In this document: positions 24,370 to 33,330 of the stretch, piece after piece
How positions within the stretch are numbered: the first letter of the stretch is position 1
Layout of the letters: each line of letters begins with the position of its first letter
DNA from: JBCCGG01 sp039029395
GTDB lineage: Bacteria > Pseudomonadota > Alphaproteobacteria > Kiloniellales > JAKSDN01
Reading direction: 5' to 3'
Length of the DNA stretch: 43,233 bases
Assembly: GCA_039029395.1 (NCBI GenBank)
Contig: JBCCGG010000049.1
Location: 1-43,233, forward strand
Translations under genes and position numbers: made by a program
The notes under the pieces: model-generated
Seen by the model: the letters and a program-made list of their open reading frames with translations, nothing else
Told to the model about the DNA's origin: nothing
Database searches by the model: none

Positions 24370-24735
24370 TCAGGCGGCGGGCCGCTGGGGGCCCTTGGCG
24401 AGCTCGGTCGAGGGCAAGCTGCTGCCGCCAGGAGATACGACCTTGGCGGCATTGGCTTCCCGGCGTCTGGCGTCGTGTAGCTCTTGCTCTAGATTCGTTA
24501 TGCGAAACTCGGCCGCGCGCCTTTTTTTGCGCACCCGGCCGTCGGAGACCCACATGACGGCCGCGCCGATGACGAAGCCGATGAAGGCGCAGCCAAGCAC
24601 CAAGGCGAACAGCGGCGCGGCAATCTCCTGACCGAACGGCCAGAGGTTGATCTCGGTGACCTGCCGGTTGGTCAACGCGAAGACCACGACGATCACCGCG
24701 AGCGGGGCTGTAATGATCAGGCTAAGTCGTCTCAC
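24370..24735 (-). CDS. lapA: LapA (DUF1049) domain membrane protein
   Basis: A 121-residue inner-membrane protein with two helices (LSLIITAPLAVIVVVFALTN and PLFALVLGCAFIGFVIGAAV) joined by the NLWPFGQEIAAP segment typical of LapA, then a cytoplasmic coiled coil (RRAAEFRITNLEQELHDARR). In enterics LapA works with LapB in LPS assembly control. The position between ihfB and pyrF is usual for alphaproteobacteria. Start: GTG 24735, with only a weak ribosome-binding site. Confidence 0.85.
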   Translation of the reverse strand: MRRLSLIITAPLAVIVVVFALTNRQVTEINLWPFGQEIAAPLFALVLGCAFIGFVIGAAVMWVSDGRVRKKRRAAEFRITNLEQELHDARRREANAAKVVSPGGSSLPSTELAKGPQRPAA

Positions 24736-24803
24736 GTCCCATACTCTGACATCGGATGGTCCAGGTATCTTGCGGGCAGACTAGCAGATCTCGGTCAGCC
24801 GCG

Positions 24804-25088
24804 TCACTCGTCGCTGTTTAGTCGATCGCGCAGCTGCTTGCCGGTCTTGAAGTAGGGCACGAACTTCTCGGAGACCGCGACCGCCGTGCCGGTGCGCGGA
24901 TTGCGCCCAACCCGCGAGCCCCGGCGCTTGACCGAGAAGGCGCCGAAGCCGCGCAGCTCGACCCGGTCGCCGCGGGCCAAGGCCTCGCTCAGCTCGTCGA
25001 AGATAGTGGTGACAATCCGCTCCACGTCACGGTGGTAGAGATGCGGATTGAGATCGGCCACCCGTTGTATCAGTTCCGACTTGGTCAT
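24804..25088 (-). CDS. ihfB: integration host factor subunit beta
   Basis: A 94-residue DNA-bending protein of the HU/IHF family that pairs with IhfA. The DNA-inserting arm and signature are clear: VELRGFGAFSVKRRGSRVGRNPRTGTAVAV. Start: ATG 25088 (MTKSELIQRVA), the family N-terminus, with GGGGGAGG upstream; the frame is open further but unsupported. It is placed after rpsA as in most proteobacteria. Confidence 0.94.
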   Translation of the reverse strand: MTKSELIQRVADLNPHLYHRDVERIVTTIFDELSEALARGDRVELRGFGAFSVKRRGSRVGRNPRTGTAVAVSEKFVPYFKTGKQLRDRLNSDE

Positions 25089-25276
25089 CAAACAGCCTCC
25101 CCCGAGGTCTCCCGCCCGCGCGGTCCCACAGATCTGAGCCACGCCGACCAGCCCGACCGCCCACGTCTTTCGGCAACAACAGCAGGTTCAATCGGCCCGA
25201 ACTGGTGAGGGTGCCAGAGCTGGCTCATCCCGTCAAGGATAAGCCGTTCATTTCAAAGCAAATTTTTGAGTGGCCT

Positions 25277-25311
25277 CGGGAGGCGGGGCGCGCTCTGCGC
25301 ACCGCCTCCCG
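25277..25311. terminator. hairpin between rpsA and ihfB
   Basis: CGGGAGGCGG / CCGCCTCCCG, a perfect 10-bp stem, begins 37 bp past the rpsA stop. The loop contains a further GCGC/GCGC pair. In the minus direction an A-rich rather than U-rich tract follows, so it may be a partial terminator that separates high rpsA expression from ihfB. The remaining 190 bp up to ihfB show no gene. Confidence 0.5.
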
Positions 25312-25347
25312 GAATGGCTGGAACGACCGGTCTTGGCGTGTCCCGGC

Positions 25348-27312
25348 TTAAGCCTTGGCGGTGTCCTCGTCGTCCTTGGCCTCCGGCTCCTCCGCCGTCT
25401 CTGCCCCGTCGTCGCCGGCGCTGTCGGCCTCGGGCTCGGCTTCGGTCGCAGGCTCAGCCTCGGCTTCAGCTTCCTCGCTCGCTGCCTCGGCCTCAGGCGC
25501 GACCTCGGCCTCGCTTGATGCTTCCGGCTCCGGCGTGGATTCGACCTCCGGCTCGGCCGCGGCCTCGGCCGGTGCGTCTGCCGCGTCGTCGGTCCCGGCG
25601 TCGGCCTTCTCCTGTGCCGCCTTGGAGATGGCGGCGCCCAGGATGTCGCCCAAGCTGGCACCGGAGTCCGACGAGCCGTAGTCGGCCATGGCCTGCTTCT
25701 CCTCGGCGATCTCGCGCTGCTTGATCGAGAGGGTGATCTTGCGGGTCTTCTTGTCGATCGCGGTGACCTTGGCATCGACCCGCTCGCCAACCGCGAAGCG
25801 GTCCGGGCGCTGCTCGCTGCGCTCGCGCGACAGCTCGGCCTTGCGGATAAAGGCGGTCATGCCGCCAGAGATCTGCACCTCGATGCCGTTGTCCTGGACT
25901 TGGCTGACGGTGCCGGTGACGATCGCGCCCTTCTTGACCGTGTCCATGGCCTCGCCGAAGGGATCATCGGTCAGCTGCTTGATGCCCAAGGAGATGCGCT
26001 CCTTGTCGGTGTCGACGTCGAGCACCTTGACCTTGATCATGTCGCCCTTCTTGTGGGCCTTGACCGCTTCCTCGCCGGACTGGGTCCAGTCCAGATCGGA
26101 AAGATGCACCATACCGTCGATCTCACCCGGCAGACCGACGAAGAGACCGAACTCGGTGATGTTTTTGATCTCGCCTTCGAGCTCGCTGCCGATCGGGTAG
26201 TTGTCCTGGAAGTCCTGCCAGGGGTTGGAAAGGCACTGCTTCAAGCCGAGCGAGATCCGGCGCTTCTGCTCGTCGACATCGAGCACCATGACCTCGACTT
26301 CCTGGCTGGTCGAGACGATCTTGCCAGGATGGACGTTCTTCTTGGTCCAGCTCATCTCGGAGACGTGGACCAGGCCCTCGATGCCCGCCTCGAGCTCCAC
26401 GAAAGCGCCGTAGTCAGTGATGTTGGTGACCCGGCCAGTAAACTTGGAGCCGTTCGGGTACTTGGCCGAGGCGCCCTCCCAGGGGTCGGCCTCGAGCTGC
26501 TTCATGCCGAGCGAAATGCGCTGGGTCTCCGGGTTGAAGCGGATCACCTGGACCTGAACCTGCTGGCCAATGGAAAGGGCCTCAGTCGGGTGGTTGATGC
26601 GCTTCCAGGAGATATCGGTGACGTGCAGCAGGCCATCGACACCGCCGAGATCCACGAAGGCGCCGTAGTCGGTGATGTTCTTGACCACGCCGGTCAGGAT
26701 CTGGCCTTCCTTGAGGTTGGCGACCAGCTCCGAGCGCTGCTCGGCCCGCGTCTCCTCGAGCACGGCACGGCGCGAGACCACGATGTTGCCGCGCGAGCGG
26801 TCCATCTTGAGGATTTGGAAGGGTTGCGGCGAGCCCATCAGGGGCCCGACATCGCGCACCGGGCGGATGTCCACCTGGCTGCCCGGCAGGAAGGCGACAG
26901 CGCCCGAGAGGTCGACCGTGAAGCCGCCCTTGACCCGGCCGAAGATTACGCCGGTGACCCGCTCGTTAGCGTTATAGGCTTTCTCCAACTGGACCCAGGC
27001 TTCCTCGCGCTTGGCCTTCTCACGGCTGAGCACGGCCTCGCCGTTCTTGTTCTCGATCCGCTCGAGATAGACCTCGACCTCGTCGCCGGCTTTCATCTCG
27101 GGCTGCTCGCCGGCCTTGGCGAATTCCTTCAGGGCGACCCGGCCCTCGGACTTGAGGCCAACGTCGACCAACACGCTGTCGCCATCGACGGCGATCACCG
27201 TGCCTTTGAGGACCGTTCCCTCGAGACGCTTGATGCTGCCAAGCGATTCTTCGAGGAGCGCGGCAAAGCTTTCGTTCTGCGGTTCGGGAGCTTGGGTGCT
27301 GGCTTCAGCCAT
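25348..27312 (-). CDS. rpsA: 30S ribosomal protein S1
   Basis: A 654-residue protein with six S1 (OB-fold) repeats spanning about residues 30-565. The four canonical ones contain the ITDYGAFV or ITEFGLFV turn (GVVKNITDYGAFVDL, GRVTNITDYGAFVEL, GEIKNITEFGLFVGL). It binds mRNA leaders on the 30S subunit. After DYGSSDSGASLGDILGAAI the protein ends in an acidic Ala/Glu/Pro tail of about 85 residues, making it longer than the usual 560-570. Start: ATG 27312. The gene order cmk-rpsA-ihfB is conserved. Confidence 0.96.
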   Translation of the reverse strand: MAEASTQAPEPQNESFAALLEESLGSIKRLEGTVLKGTVIAVDGDSVLVDVGLKSEGRVALKEFAKAGEQPEMKAGDEVEVYLERIENKNGEAVLSREKAKREEAWVQLEKAYNANERVTGVIFGRVKGGFTVDLSGAVAFLPGSQVDIRPVRDVGPLMGSPQPFQILKMDRSRGNIVVSRRAVLEETRAEQRSELVANLKEGQILTGVVKNITDYGAFVDLGGVDGLLHVTDISWKRINHPTEALSIGQQVQVQVIRFNPETQRISLGMKQLEADPWEGASAKYPNGSKFTGRVTNITDYGAFVELEAGIEGLVHVSEMSWTKKNVHPGKIVSTSQEVEVMVLDVDEQKRRISLGLKQCLSNPWQDFQDNYPIGSELEGEIKNITEFGLFVGLPGEIDGMVHLSDLDWTQSGEEAVKAHKKGDMIKVKVLDVDTDKERISLGIKQLTDDPFGEAMDTVKKGAIVTGTVSQVQDNGIEVQISGGMTAFIRKAELSRERSEQRPDRFAVGERVDAKVTAIDKKTRKITLSIKQREIAEEKQAMADYGSSDSGASLGDILGAAISKAAQEKADAGTDDAADAPAEAAAEPEVESTPEPEASSEAEVAPEAEAASEEAEAEAEPATEAEPEADSAGDDGAETAEEPEAKDDEDTAKA

Positions 27313-27424
27313 GGTGTCGTACGTCCTTTCGCTTCAGGTTTCAGGCCGTCCGGTTTTCTCCGGCGGTCTTCCCGGCAGGTGCCGGGCTCGTCAACTCCAA
27401 CAAAGGCGCCGTCGCCTCGAGATC

Positions 27425-28078
27425 CTACGGCCGAAGGCTCGGGCAACGGGCCAAGATGTGCTGGACGGCGGCGTCGAAGGCCTGGTCGGCACCAAGCGCC
27501 GAGGTATCCAGGATGAATGCATCGTCCGCCGGGCGCAGCGGCGCGGTGGAGCGCCCGCTATCTCGGGCGTCGCGCATCCGCAGCTCGTCCAGAACGCGCG
27601 GGTATATACTCTGCTCGCCCCGCTCAAGCAACTCTTTGTGGCGCCTGGCCGCCCGGGCTTCCAATTCGGCGGTCACGAAGAGCTTCACGTCGGCCCCGGG
27701 GCAGACCACCGTGCCAATGTCCCGGCCGTCCAGCACCGCGCCTGCCTTGCCGTCCGGCGGCCGGGCGGCGAAGTTTCGCTGAAAGTCGAGCAGAGCGGCG
27801 CGCACGGCGGGCGCCGCGGCAACTTCCGAGGCCGCTTGGCTGACCGCCTCGGCACGCAGATCGGCCCGCGTCAGGTCGTCTGGCACCAGGCGCTCCGCCA
27901 TCGCGCCGGCAGCGGCCTGGTCGTGCGGGCTCTGCCCTGCGGCGAGCAGCCGGGCGGCGACCGCGCGGTAGACCAAGCCGGTATCCAAATAGGCCAGATC
28001 GAAGGCCTCGGCCAAACGGCGCGCCAAGGTGCCCTTACCGGCTGCGCCCGGGCCGTCGATCGCGATGGTGAGCGTCAC
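27425..28078 (-). CDS. cmk: cytidylate kinase
   Basis: A 217-residue kinase that phosphorylates CMP and dCMP with ATP. The P-loop is IAIDGPGAAGKGTLARRLA at residues 4-22, and the NMP-binding region includes YLDTGLVYRAVA and VLDGRDIGTVVCPGADVKLFVTA. The closing lid RDSGRSTAPLRPADDAFILDTS is intact. Start: GTG 28078, overlapping the aroA stop as GTGA. A 112-bp gap with no gene precedes rpsA downstream. Confidence 0.94.
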   Translation of the reverse strand: MTLTIAIDGPGAAGKGTLARRLAEAFDLAYLDTGLVYRAVAARLLAAGQSPHDQAAAGAMAERLVPDDLTRADLRAEAVSQAASEVAAAPAVRAALLDFQRNFAARPPDGKAGAVLDGRDIGTVVCPGADVKLFVTAELEARAARRHKELLERGEQSIYPRVLDELRMRDARDSGRSTAPLRPADDAFILDTSALGADQAFDAAVQHILARCPSLRP

Positions 28079-29478
28079 GATGAGGTAATCTTGGCGCCGA
28101 GCCCGGTCATGGACTCGACGAAGCCGGGGAAGGAGGTCGCAATTGGCGCGCCGTCGTCGATCGTCACCGGACGTTCGGCCGCCAGGCCCATGACCAGGCC
28201 GCTCATAGCGATCCGGTGATCCAGGTGGGTCGCGATCGGCCGATTATTGCCGCCAGGCACCCGGCCGCCAAGTCCGCTCACCGTCAGGCTATCGGTGCCG
28301 GCCTCGACCTCGATGCCGCAGGCCGCAAGGCTTGCCACGATCACTGCCAGGCGGTCGCTTTCTTTGACCCGCAGCTCGCCCAGTCCCCTCATCACCGTGC
28401 GCCCCTGGGCGCAGGCCGCGGCGACCGCCAGGACCGGATACTCGTCGATCATGCTGGGCGCGCGCGCCGCCGGCACTTCGATGCCGATCAGCTCTGAGCC
28501 CTCGACCAACAGGTCGGCAACCGGCTCGCCGCCCTCCTCGCGCGTGTTCTCGAAGGTGAGCTTGGCGCCCATTTCCTTGAGAGTCTGATAGAGCCCGGCG
28601 CGCAGGGGGTTGATCCCGACCCGCTCCAAGCGCAGGCGCGAGCCCGGCACAACCAGGGCGGCGACCGTGGCGAAGGCGGCCGAGGAGGGATCGCCCGGCA
28701 CGATCACGGACTGACAGGCCAGCTCGGGCTGGCCGCGCAGGGTGATGTGGAGCGCGCCGTCGTCTTCGCGGCTTTCGATCTCGGCGCCAAAACGGGCCAG
28801 CATGCGCTCGCTGTGGTCTCGGGTCGGCGCGCGCTCGATCACCGTGGTCTCGCCCGGCGCGGACAGCGCGGCCAGCAGGATCGCCGACTTTACCTGAGCC
28901 GAGGCGACCGGCATGTCGTAGGTGATCGGCAGGGGTGCCTCAAGGCCGCTCAGGCTGAGCGGTAGGCGCCCGCCTTGGCGCGCCGTGACCCGGGCGCCCA
29001 TCTGCTCGAGCGGGCCGATCACCCTGCCCATGGGCCGGCCGCGCAGGGAGGCATCGCCAGTCATCACGGCGGTCAGCGGATGACCCGCGAGCACACCCAT
29101 GAGGAGCCTGGCCGCGGTGCCCGAGTTGCCTAGGTCGAGCACGCCGTCGGGCTCGCGCAAGCCACCGATGCCGCGCCCCCAGACGTGCCAGCGGCCGGCT
29201 TCGTCGCGCGAGATCTCGGCGCCGAGCTGGCGCAGGCTGGCCGCCGTGGCGAGCACATCTTCCCCCTCGAGCAGGCCCTCGATCACGCTCTCGCCAACCG
29301 CCAGGGCCGACAGCAGCAGCGCCCGGTGGGAGATAGACTTGTCGCCGGGCACCGGGGCGGTGCCGGTCAGGGCCTCGCAGGGCTGTGCGGTTAGGCTGGT
29401 CAAGGCTGGGCCATCCGGTGGTTTGCAAGGATCGCCGGGGTCTCTATCACAGCCGTCAGCGTGCGGACAGCCCGCCAT
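28075..29478 (-). CDS. aroA: 3-phosphoshikimate 1-carboxyvinyltransferase (EPSP synthase)
   Basis: An enzyme of about 440-467 residues that joins shikimate-3-phosphate and PEP in aromatic amino-acid synthesis. Landmarks are PVPGDKSISHRALLLSALA, LDLGNSGTAARLLMG and LRVKESDRLAVI. The start is uncertain. ATG 29478 gives a 25-residue Cys/Pro-rich N-terminus unlike the family and has a U-rich hairpin just upstream. TTG 29403 (TSLTAQPCEALTGTAPVPGDK) fits family length better, but neither has a good ribosome-binding site. It is the first gene of aroA-cmk-rpsA and divergent from the TIGR02300 gene. Confidence 0.93.
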   Translation of the reverse strand: MAGCPHADGCDRDPGDPCKPPDGPALTSLTAQPCEALTGTAPVPGDKSISHRALLLSALAVGESVIEGLLEGEDVLATAASLRQLGAEISRDEAGRWHVWGRGIGGLREPDGVLDLGNSGTAARLLMGVLAGHPLTAVMTGDASLRGRPMGRVIGPLEQMGARVTARQGGRLPLSLSGLEAPLPITYDMPVASAQVKSAILLAALSAPGETTVIERAPTRDHSERMLARFGAEIESREDDGALHITLRGQPELACQSVIVPGDPSSAAFATVAALVVPGSRLRLERVGINPLRAGLYQTLKEMGAKLTFENTREEGGEPVADLLVEGSELIGIEVPAARAPSMIDEYPVLAVAAACAQGRTVMRGLGELRVKESDRLAVIVASLAACGIEVEAGTDSLTVSGLGGRVPGGNNRPIATHLDHRIAMSGLVMGLAAERPVTIDDGAPIATSFPGFVESMTGLGAKITSS

Positions 29479-29484
29479 GGGAAA

Positions 29485-29506
29485 AATCGGCCAAAAGAGG
29501 CCAATT
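29485..29506 (-). promoter_or_regulatory. U-rich hairpin immediately before aroA
   Basis: On the minus strand AATTGGCC-TCTTTT-GGCCGATT forms an 8-bp stem (one U-G pair) followed by TTT. It ends 7 nt before the ATG at 29478. It looks like a weak terminator or an attenuation hairpin, or it would hide the start if that ATG is used. Confidence 0.35.
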
Positions 29507-29511
29507 TTGCT

Positions 29512-29540
29512 TTGACAGGCTTCCAGGATCGTGGCAATTG
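29512..29540 (+). promoter_or_regulatory. possible promoter of the TIGR02300 gene
   Basis: A consensus -35 TTGACA at 29512-29517 is followed after 17 bp by CAATTG, a weak -10. This would start transcription about 35 bp before the TTG start at 29582. Confidence 0.35.
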
Positions 29541-29581
29541 CCAAGCCGATTTCCGGTTAATTCCAGTCGGAGTTCAGGCAG

Positions 29582-29935
29582 TTGGCTAAGGCTGATTGGG
29601 GTAGCAAGCATAGCTGTCAAGGGTGCGGCGCCAAGTACTACGACTTGAACCGCACGCCGATCACCTGTCCGAAATGCGGCACCGTGTTCAATCCGGACGC
29701 GCTCTTGCGCTCGCGCAAGCCACGCAACGCGGCCGTCAAGGAGGCCGCGCCCGCAGTCAAGGCCAAGGCCAAGGCGGAGAAGCCCGAGGCCGAGGACGCT
29801 ATCGACGAGGAGCTCGACGCCCTGGTCGACGACGAGGAGGACGGTGATGAAGTCATCGAGGACGCCTCCGAGCTCGGCGAGGATGACAGCGACGTGGTCG
29901 AGGTGGTGGTCGAGGATGGCGAGGAGGACACCTGA
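29582..29935 (+). CDS. TIGR02300 family (FYDLN-acid) protein
   Basis: A 117-residue protein of a family found mainly in alphaproteobacteria. A small zinc ribbon, CQGCGAKYYDLNRTPITCPKCG, holds two Cys pairs around the YDLN motif. After FNPDALL a Lys/Ala linker leads to a highly acidic C-terminus (DEELDALVDDEEDGDEV and on). The function is unknown; the fold suggests nucleic-acid or ribosome contact, which is inference. Start: TTG 29582, nine bases after GGAG. The family N-terminus (MAKADWGSKHSC) confirms it. Confidence 0.9.
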   Translation: MAKADWGSKHSCQGCGAKYYDLNRTPITCPKCGTVFNPDALLRSRKPRNAAVKEAAPAVKAKAKAEKPEAEDAIDEELDALVDDEEDGDEVIEDASELGEDDSDVVEVVVEDGEEDT

Positions 29936-29990
29936 AGCCCAGGGCTGAGCGATCCGGGCTCCTCGGGCGCTTCCAGGCCGCACTTTTCAC

Positions 29991-30019
29991 TTGCCTTGGC
30001 TCAGGCTCGCTCCTACGTT
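29991..30019 (+). promoter_or_regulatory. possible tRNA-Ala promoter
   Basis: TTGCCT at 29991-29996, 17 bp, then TACGTT at 30014-30019, about 42 bp upstream of the mature tRNA 5' end. Spacing is right but the -10 is weak. Confidence 0.35.
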
Positions 30020-30060
30020 TCAGCCGATCCTGCCGGACGCCCAAGCCGGTTGCGAAAAAT

Positions 30061-30136
<76 letters not shown>

Positions 30137-30485
30137 ATTTCATCAAAACTTACCTTCAGACGTCGAATCTGCCGCGTGTGCCAGTGGATCTGGAAGTTCC
30201 ACTGAACAGTTGTCGCTTGCCTCGACCGACTTGCCCAGATCGTCGGGCGCAGAAATACCATGGCCCGGGTGTTCCCCAGGCGCTTGACCTGGTGGACCAT
30301 GAAGCCGGCCGGGTCCTAGGGCGACACGCCGCTTCCCAAAACCGCGCGTTTCGCGGAGCGCCGTGATATGCCTTCGGCCGCCGATCATGGCGTCGCTTTG
30401 GGTATCTGAGCGTCGCTCGGTGGTTAGATTGACCTGTTGAGAAACCTCGTCGAGACTGATTACAGCCTTGCAAAGGAGCCGCTAA
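30137..30485. other. non-coding gap after tRNA-Ala
   Basis: 349 bp without a supportable gene. Short open frames on both strands have no ribosome-binding site, and those running back over the tRNA are artefacts. No repeat or strong hairpin is seen. The last 30 bp contain CAAAGGAG, the ribosome-binding site of the next gene. Confidence 0.5.
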
Positions 30486-31379
30486 ATGGAGGTTAAGTCG
30501 ATCACCGCAGGCGTCCTCGAAGTCGCCTATCATGAGTATGGTCCCGCGGATGGCTGGCCCTGCATCATGGGCCACGGCTTTCCCTACGACGTCCACGCTT
30601 ACTCTGAAGCAGGACCCATCTTGGGCGAGGCCGGCGCGCGCGTGATCGTCCCCTATATGCGCGGCTATGGTCCCACCCGGTTCCTATCCCCGGACACGCC
30701 GCGCTCGGGCGAGCAAGCTGCCTTTGGGGCTGACCTGAGGGCACTGATGGATGCGCTCGGCTTCGAACGCGCGGTTGTCGGTGGCTATGATTGGGGCGGT
30801 CGGGCCGCTTGTGTCGTGGCGGCGCTCTGGCCCGAGCGGGTCGTGGCCCTGATATCCGGAGGATCCTACAATGTCCTGGATGTGCCGCGGTCTTGGGAGC
30901 CTGCGCCGCCCGCAGAGGAAGCCGCGCTTTGGTACCAGTATTACTTTCATTCCGAACGTGGCCGTCGCGGCCTGCTACAGGATCGGCGAAGCATAGCCCG
31001 TCACATCTGGCAAATGTGGTCGCCGACCTGGGACTTCGATGAGGCAACCTTCGAAAAGACCGCCGAGGCTTTCGACAATCCGGATTTCGTCGAGGTCGTG
31101 GTTCACTCCTACCGTCAGCGCTATGGTCTCGTGCCGGGAGATCCCGCCTTCGCCCATCTCGAAACACGCATGACGGCGCTGCCTGAGATCACCGTCGCCG
31201 CAATCACCATTGATGGCGACGCAGATGGGTTGGACGCCAGCACGGCGCATCATGCGAAGCATTTCACCGGCCCTCACGAACACCGGAGCTTCACTCAGGC
31301 AGGGCACAATCTGCCTCAGGAACGACCCGAGGACTGGGCCCGTGCGGTACTGGATGCGCGAGCGATGGCAGCGACCTGA
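30486..31379 (+). CDS. alpha/beta hydrolase with Asp nucleophile (epoxide hydrolase/dehalogenase-like)
   Basis: A 297-residue alpha/beta hydrolase. The oxyanion-hole motif HGFP is at residues 30-33, and the nucleophile elbow GGYDWGG places Asp102 where esterases have Ser, as in epoxide hydrolases, haloalkane and fluoroacetate dehalogenases. The catalytic His is in QAGHNLPQE near the end, and DGDADGLD may supply the acid. No signal peptide, so cytoplasmic. Start: ATG 30486, with AAAGGAG eight bases upstream. The substrate cannot be read. It is convergent with the cyclase gene, with 10 bp between stops. Confidence 0.87.
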   Translation: MEVKSITAGVLEVAYHEYGPADGWPCIMGHGFPYDVHAYSEAGPILGEAGARVIVPYMRGYGPTRFLSPDTPRSGEQAAFGADLRALMDALGFERAVVGGYDWGGRAACVVAALWPERVVALISGGSYNVLDVPRSWEPAPPAEEAALWYQYYFHSERGRRGLLQDRRSIARHIWQMWSPTWDFDEATFEKTAEAFDNPDFVEVVVHSYRQRYGLVPGDPAFAHLETRMTALPEITVAAITIDGDADGLDASTAHHAKHFTGPHEHRSFTQAGHNLPQERPEDWARAVLDARAMAAT

Positions 31380-31389
31380 CGGCGCAAAG

Positions 31390-33138
31390 TCATTTTTTCA
31401 TACCGGCCTTGCCTAGACCGTCGAGGATCGGTTCGAGGTGACCAGGGTCGCGGAAGGGGAAGACCTCGCGCACAAAGTCAGTGGAAAAACCGGGCTTCAA
31501 GCGATAGGTCTCCGCAAGCGCCGACGCCGCCTCGTGGGTTCTTCCCAAATGGCCGAGCGCGGCCGCTTCGACTGCGTAGGCCCACACACCGGCAGTCGCG
31601 GACTGTACCGAGCGCCGTGCCCAAGTTGCGGCCTCCGCGAACTCCTCCGAGACCAAATGGGCCAAGGCGCGGCCGGCCAGAAAGGCCCATATGGCGGGGT
31701 CGTGCGGATTCAGGCGAAGGGCCCTATCGATATGATCAAGCGCCGCAGCCAAATCTCCATCCAGGATTAGCGCCAATCCAAAACCGTAGTGGGTGAAGGC
31801 GCAGTTCGGATTGAGCGCGACCGCCTGCCTGAACTCAGCTTTGGCCGAATCAAGATCGCCCCTTAAGGTGTGAACTCGCCCCAGGGCAAAGTGGGCGAGC
31901 GGTTCCTTGTCGTCGAGCGAGACCGCCTGCCGGGCATAGCCAAGTCCTTCTGCAAGAGTCGCCCGAGCGTCGTCTACATAGCCAAGCAGAACCTGCCAAT
32001 AGCAAACATGGGCGAGCGCCGCCAGCGGCTGGGCGAAATTGGGGTCGGCTGCGATCGCCTGCTGGAAGAACTCCCGGCCCTTGGCAATGTCTTCTCTGGT
32101 AAAGCGGTAGTGGTGCCAAAGCCCGCGCTGGAAGAGGTCCCACGCGTTGCGACTCCCGGGCGGTTTGCGGATGGCGCGTTCCCGCTCGGCGCTGCCTAGC
32201 TCAGGCTCGATGGCGCGGACAATGGTTTGTGTCATTTCATCCTGCAGCGCGAAGATATCGTCGAGCTCCCGGTCGAAACGCTCAGCCCAAACATGGCGAC
32301 CCGAAGACGCGTCGATCAGCTGGACTGAAACGCGAACCCGTTTTTGGAACTGACGCAGACTTCCCTCCAGCAGGTAGCGAACACCGAGTTCCCGGCCCAG
32401 CTTCGTCATGTCCACGGCACGGCCCTTATGCGCGAAAGTCGAGTTGCGGGCGATGACGAAGAACCAGCGAATTTTAGAGAGCGCCGTGATGAGGTCCTCG
32501 GTCATGCCATCGGCGAAGCACTCCTGTTCCTCGTCACCCGATGGGACGTTGAAGGGAAGGACGGCGATTGATGGCTTTTCAGGCAGCGGCAGCGCCTCGC
32601 CCACCCTTTGACCGGGCTCAGCGGACTCGCCAGTCGCCAGGCGATAGGTTCGAACCGGTTCGGCGACATTCTTGAGCGTCTGCTCGCCCATATCCTCGAA
32701 CAAGGCGGCGGTCTTGCCCTTGGCTTGACGGTAGGCGTCTTCGGAGATGCAGATCCCACCTGGTTCTGAGAGCCCTTCCAGACGCGCCGCGAGGTTTACT
32801 CCATCGCCAAATATGTCGTCGCCTTCGACGATCACGTCTCCCAGGTTGATGCCGATGCGGAACTGGAGCCGCTCGGCACGGTCCTCTGCTCGGATCGCGC
32901 CAACGCCGTCCTGCCAAGCCAAGGCGCAGGAGACCGCGTGCACGACGCTGGCAAACTCCACCAGCAGACCGTCTCCCATGAGCTTTACGATACGTCCTTG
33001 GTGTTCGTCGATCAGCGGTTCGAGGAGATCCCGGCGCAGGGCCGTGAGACGCCGAAGCGTTCCTGATTCGTCGGCTCCCATCATGGCCGTGTATCCGACC
33101 ACGTCGGCGGCAAGGATAGCTGCGAGGCGGCGTTCCAT
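31390..33138 (-). CDS. class III nucleotide cyclase - FlgO/TolB-like - TPR protein (copy 2)
   Basis: A 582-residue paralogue of the protein at 14689-16416 with the same three parts. The cyclase domain is ILAADVVGYTAMMGADES, VKLMGDGLLVEF and DGVNLAARLEG; metal Asp, Lys and Asn/Arg residues are all present. The middle domain is PSIAVLPFNVPSGDEEQECFADG and VRYLLEGSLRQ; TPR units follow (EPLAHFALGRVHTLRGDLDSAKAEFRQAVALNPN). The C-terminal LDGLGKAGMKK mirrors the other copy's DGLGKAGFEV, showing common origin. Start: ATG 33138 after AGGGAGGAG. Clear sequence divergence argues for an old duplication or separate acquisition. Likely makes cAMP. Confidence 0.88.
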   Translation of the reverse strand: MERRLAAILAADVVGYTAMMGADESGTLRRLTALRRDLLEPLIDEHQGRIVKLMGDGLLVEFASVVHAVSCALAWQDGVGAIRAEDRAERLQFRIGINLGDVIVEGDDIFGDGVNLAARLEGLSEPGGICISEDAYRQAKGKTAALFEDMGEQTLKNVAEPVRTYRLATGESAEPGQRVGEALPLPEKPSIAVLPFNVPSGDEEQECFADGMTEDLITALSKIRWFFVIARNSTFAHKGRAVDMTKLGRELGVRYLLEGSLRQFQKRVRVSVQLIDASSGRHVWAERFDRELDDIFALQDEMTQTIVRAIEPELGSAERERAIRKPPGSRNAWDLFQRGLWHHYRFTREDIAKGREFFQQAIAADPNFAQPLAALAHVCYWQVLLGYVDDARATLAEGLGYARQAVSLDDKEPLAHFALGRVHTLRGDLDSAKAEFRQAVALNPNCAFTHYGFGLALILDGDLAAALDHIDRALRLNPHDPAIWAFLAGRALAHLVSEEFAEAATWARRSVQSATAGVWAYAVEAAALGHLGRTHEAASALAETYRLKPGFSTDFVREVFPFRDPGHLEPILDGLGKAGMKK

Positions 33139-33330
33139 CGAACTCCTCCCTGCCGGCCAGCTTATCGTCAATCCGCACAGTTATCCATGGGCGCCAGCGC
33201 GGCAACCAATGACCGGTGTAGGCGGCAAGCGGGCGTGAAGAGCCCCTGATTGCCCAGCAAGAGTCTAGCGGTACTGGGGAATGACCGCCCAGAGCAACTC
33301 CTGTGATGGACGCTTAGCTCACCTGTGGTG

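Noticed and set aside
23419..24480. 353-codon plus-strand ORF
   Set aside because: It is antisense to the ornithine cyclodeaminase family gene, whose motifs are clear.
25900..27516. 538-codon plus-strand ORF
   Set aside because: It lies antisense to rpsA, whose six S1 domains are certain; high G+C content keeps the opposite frame open.
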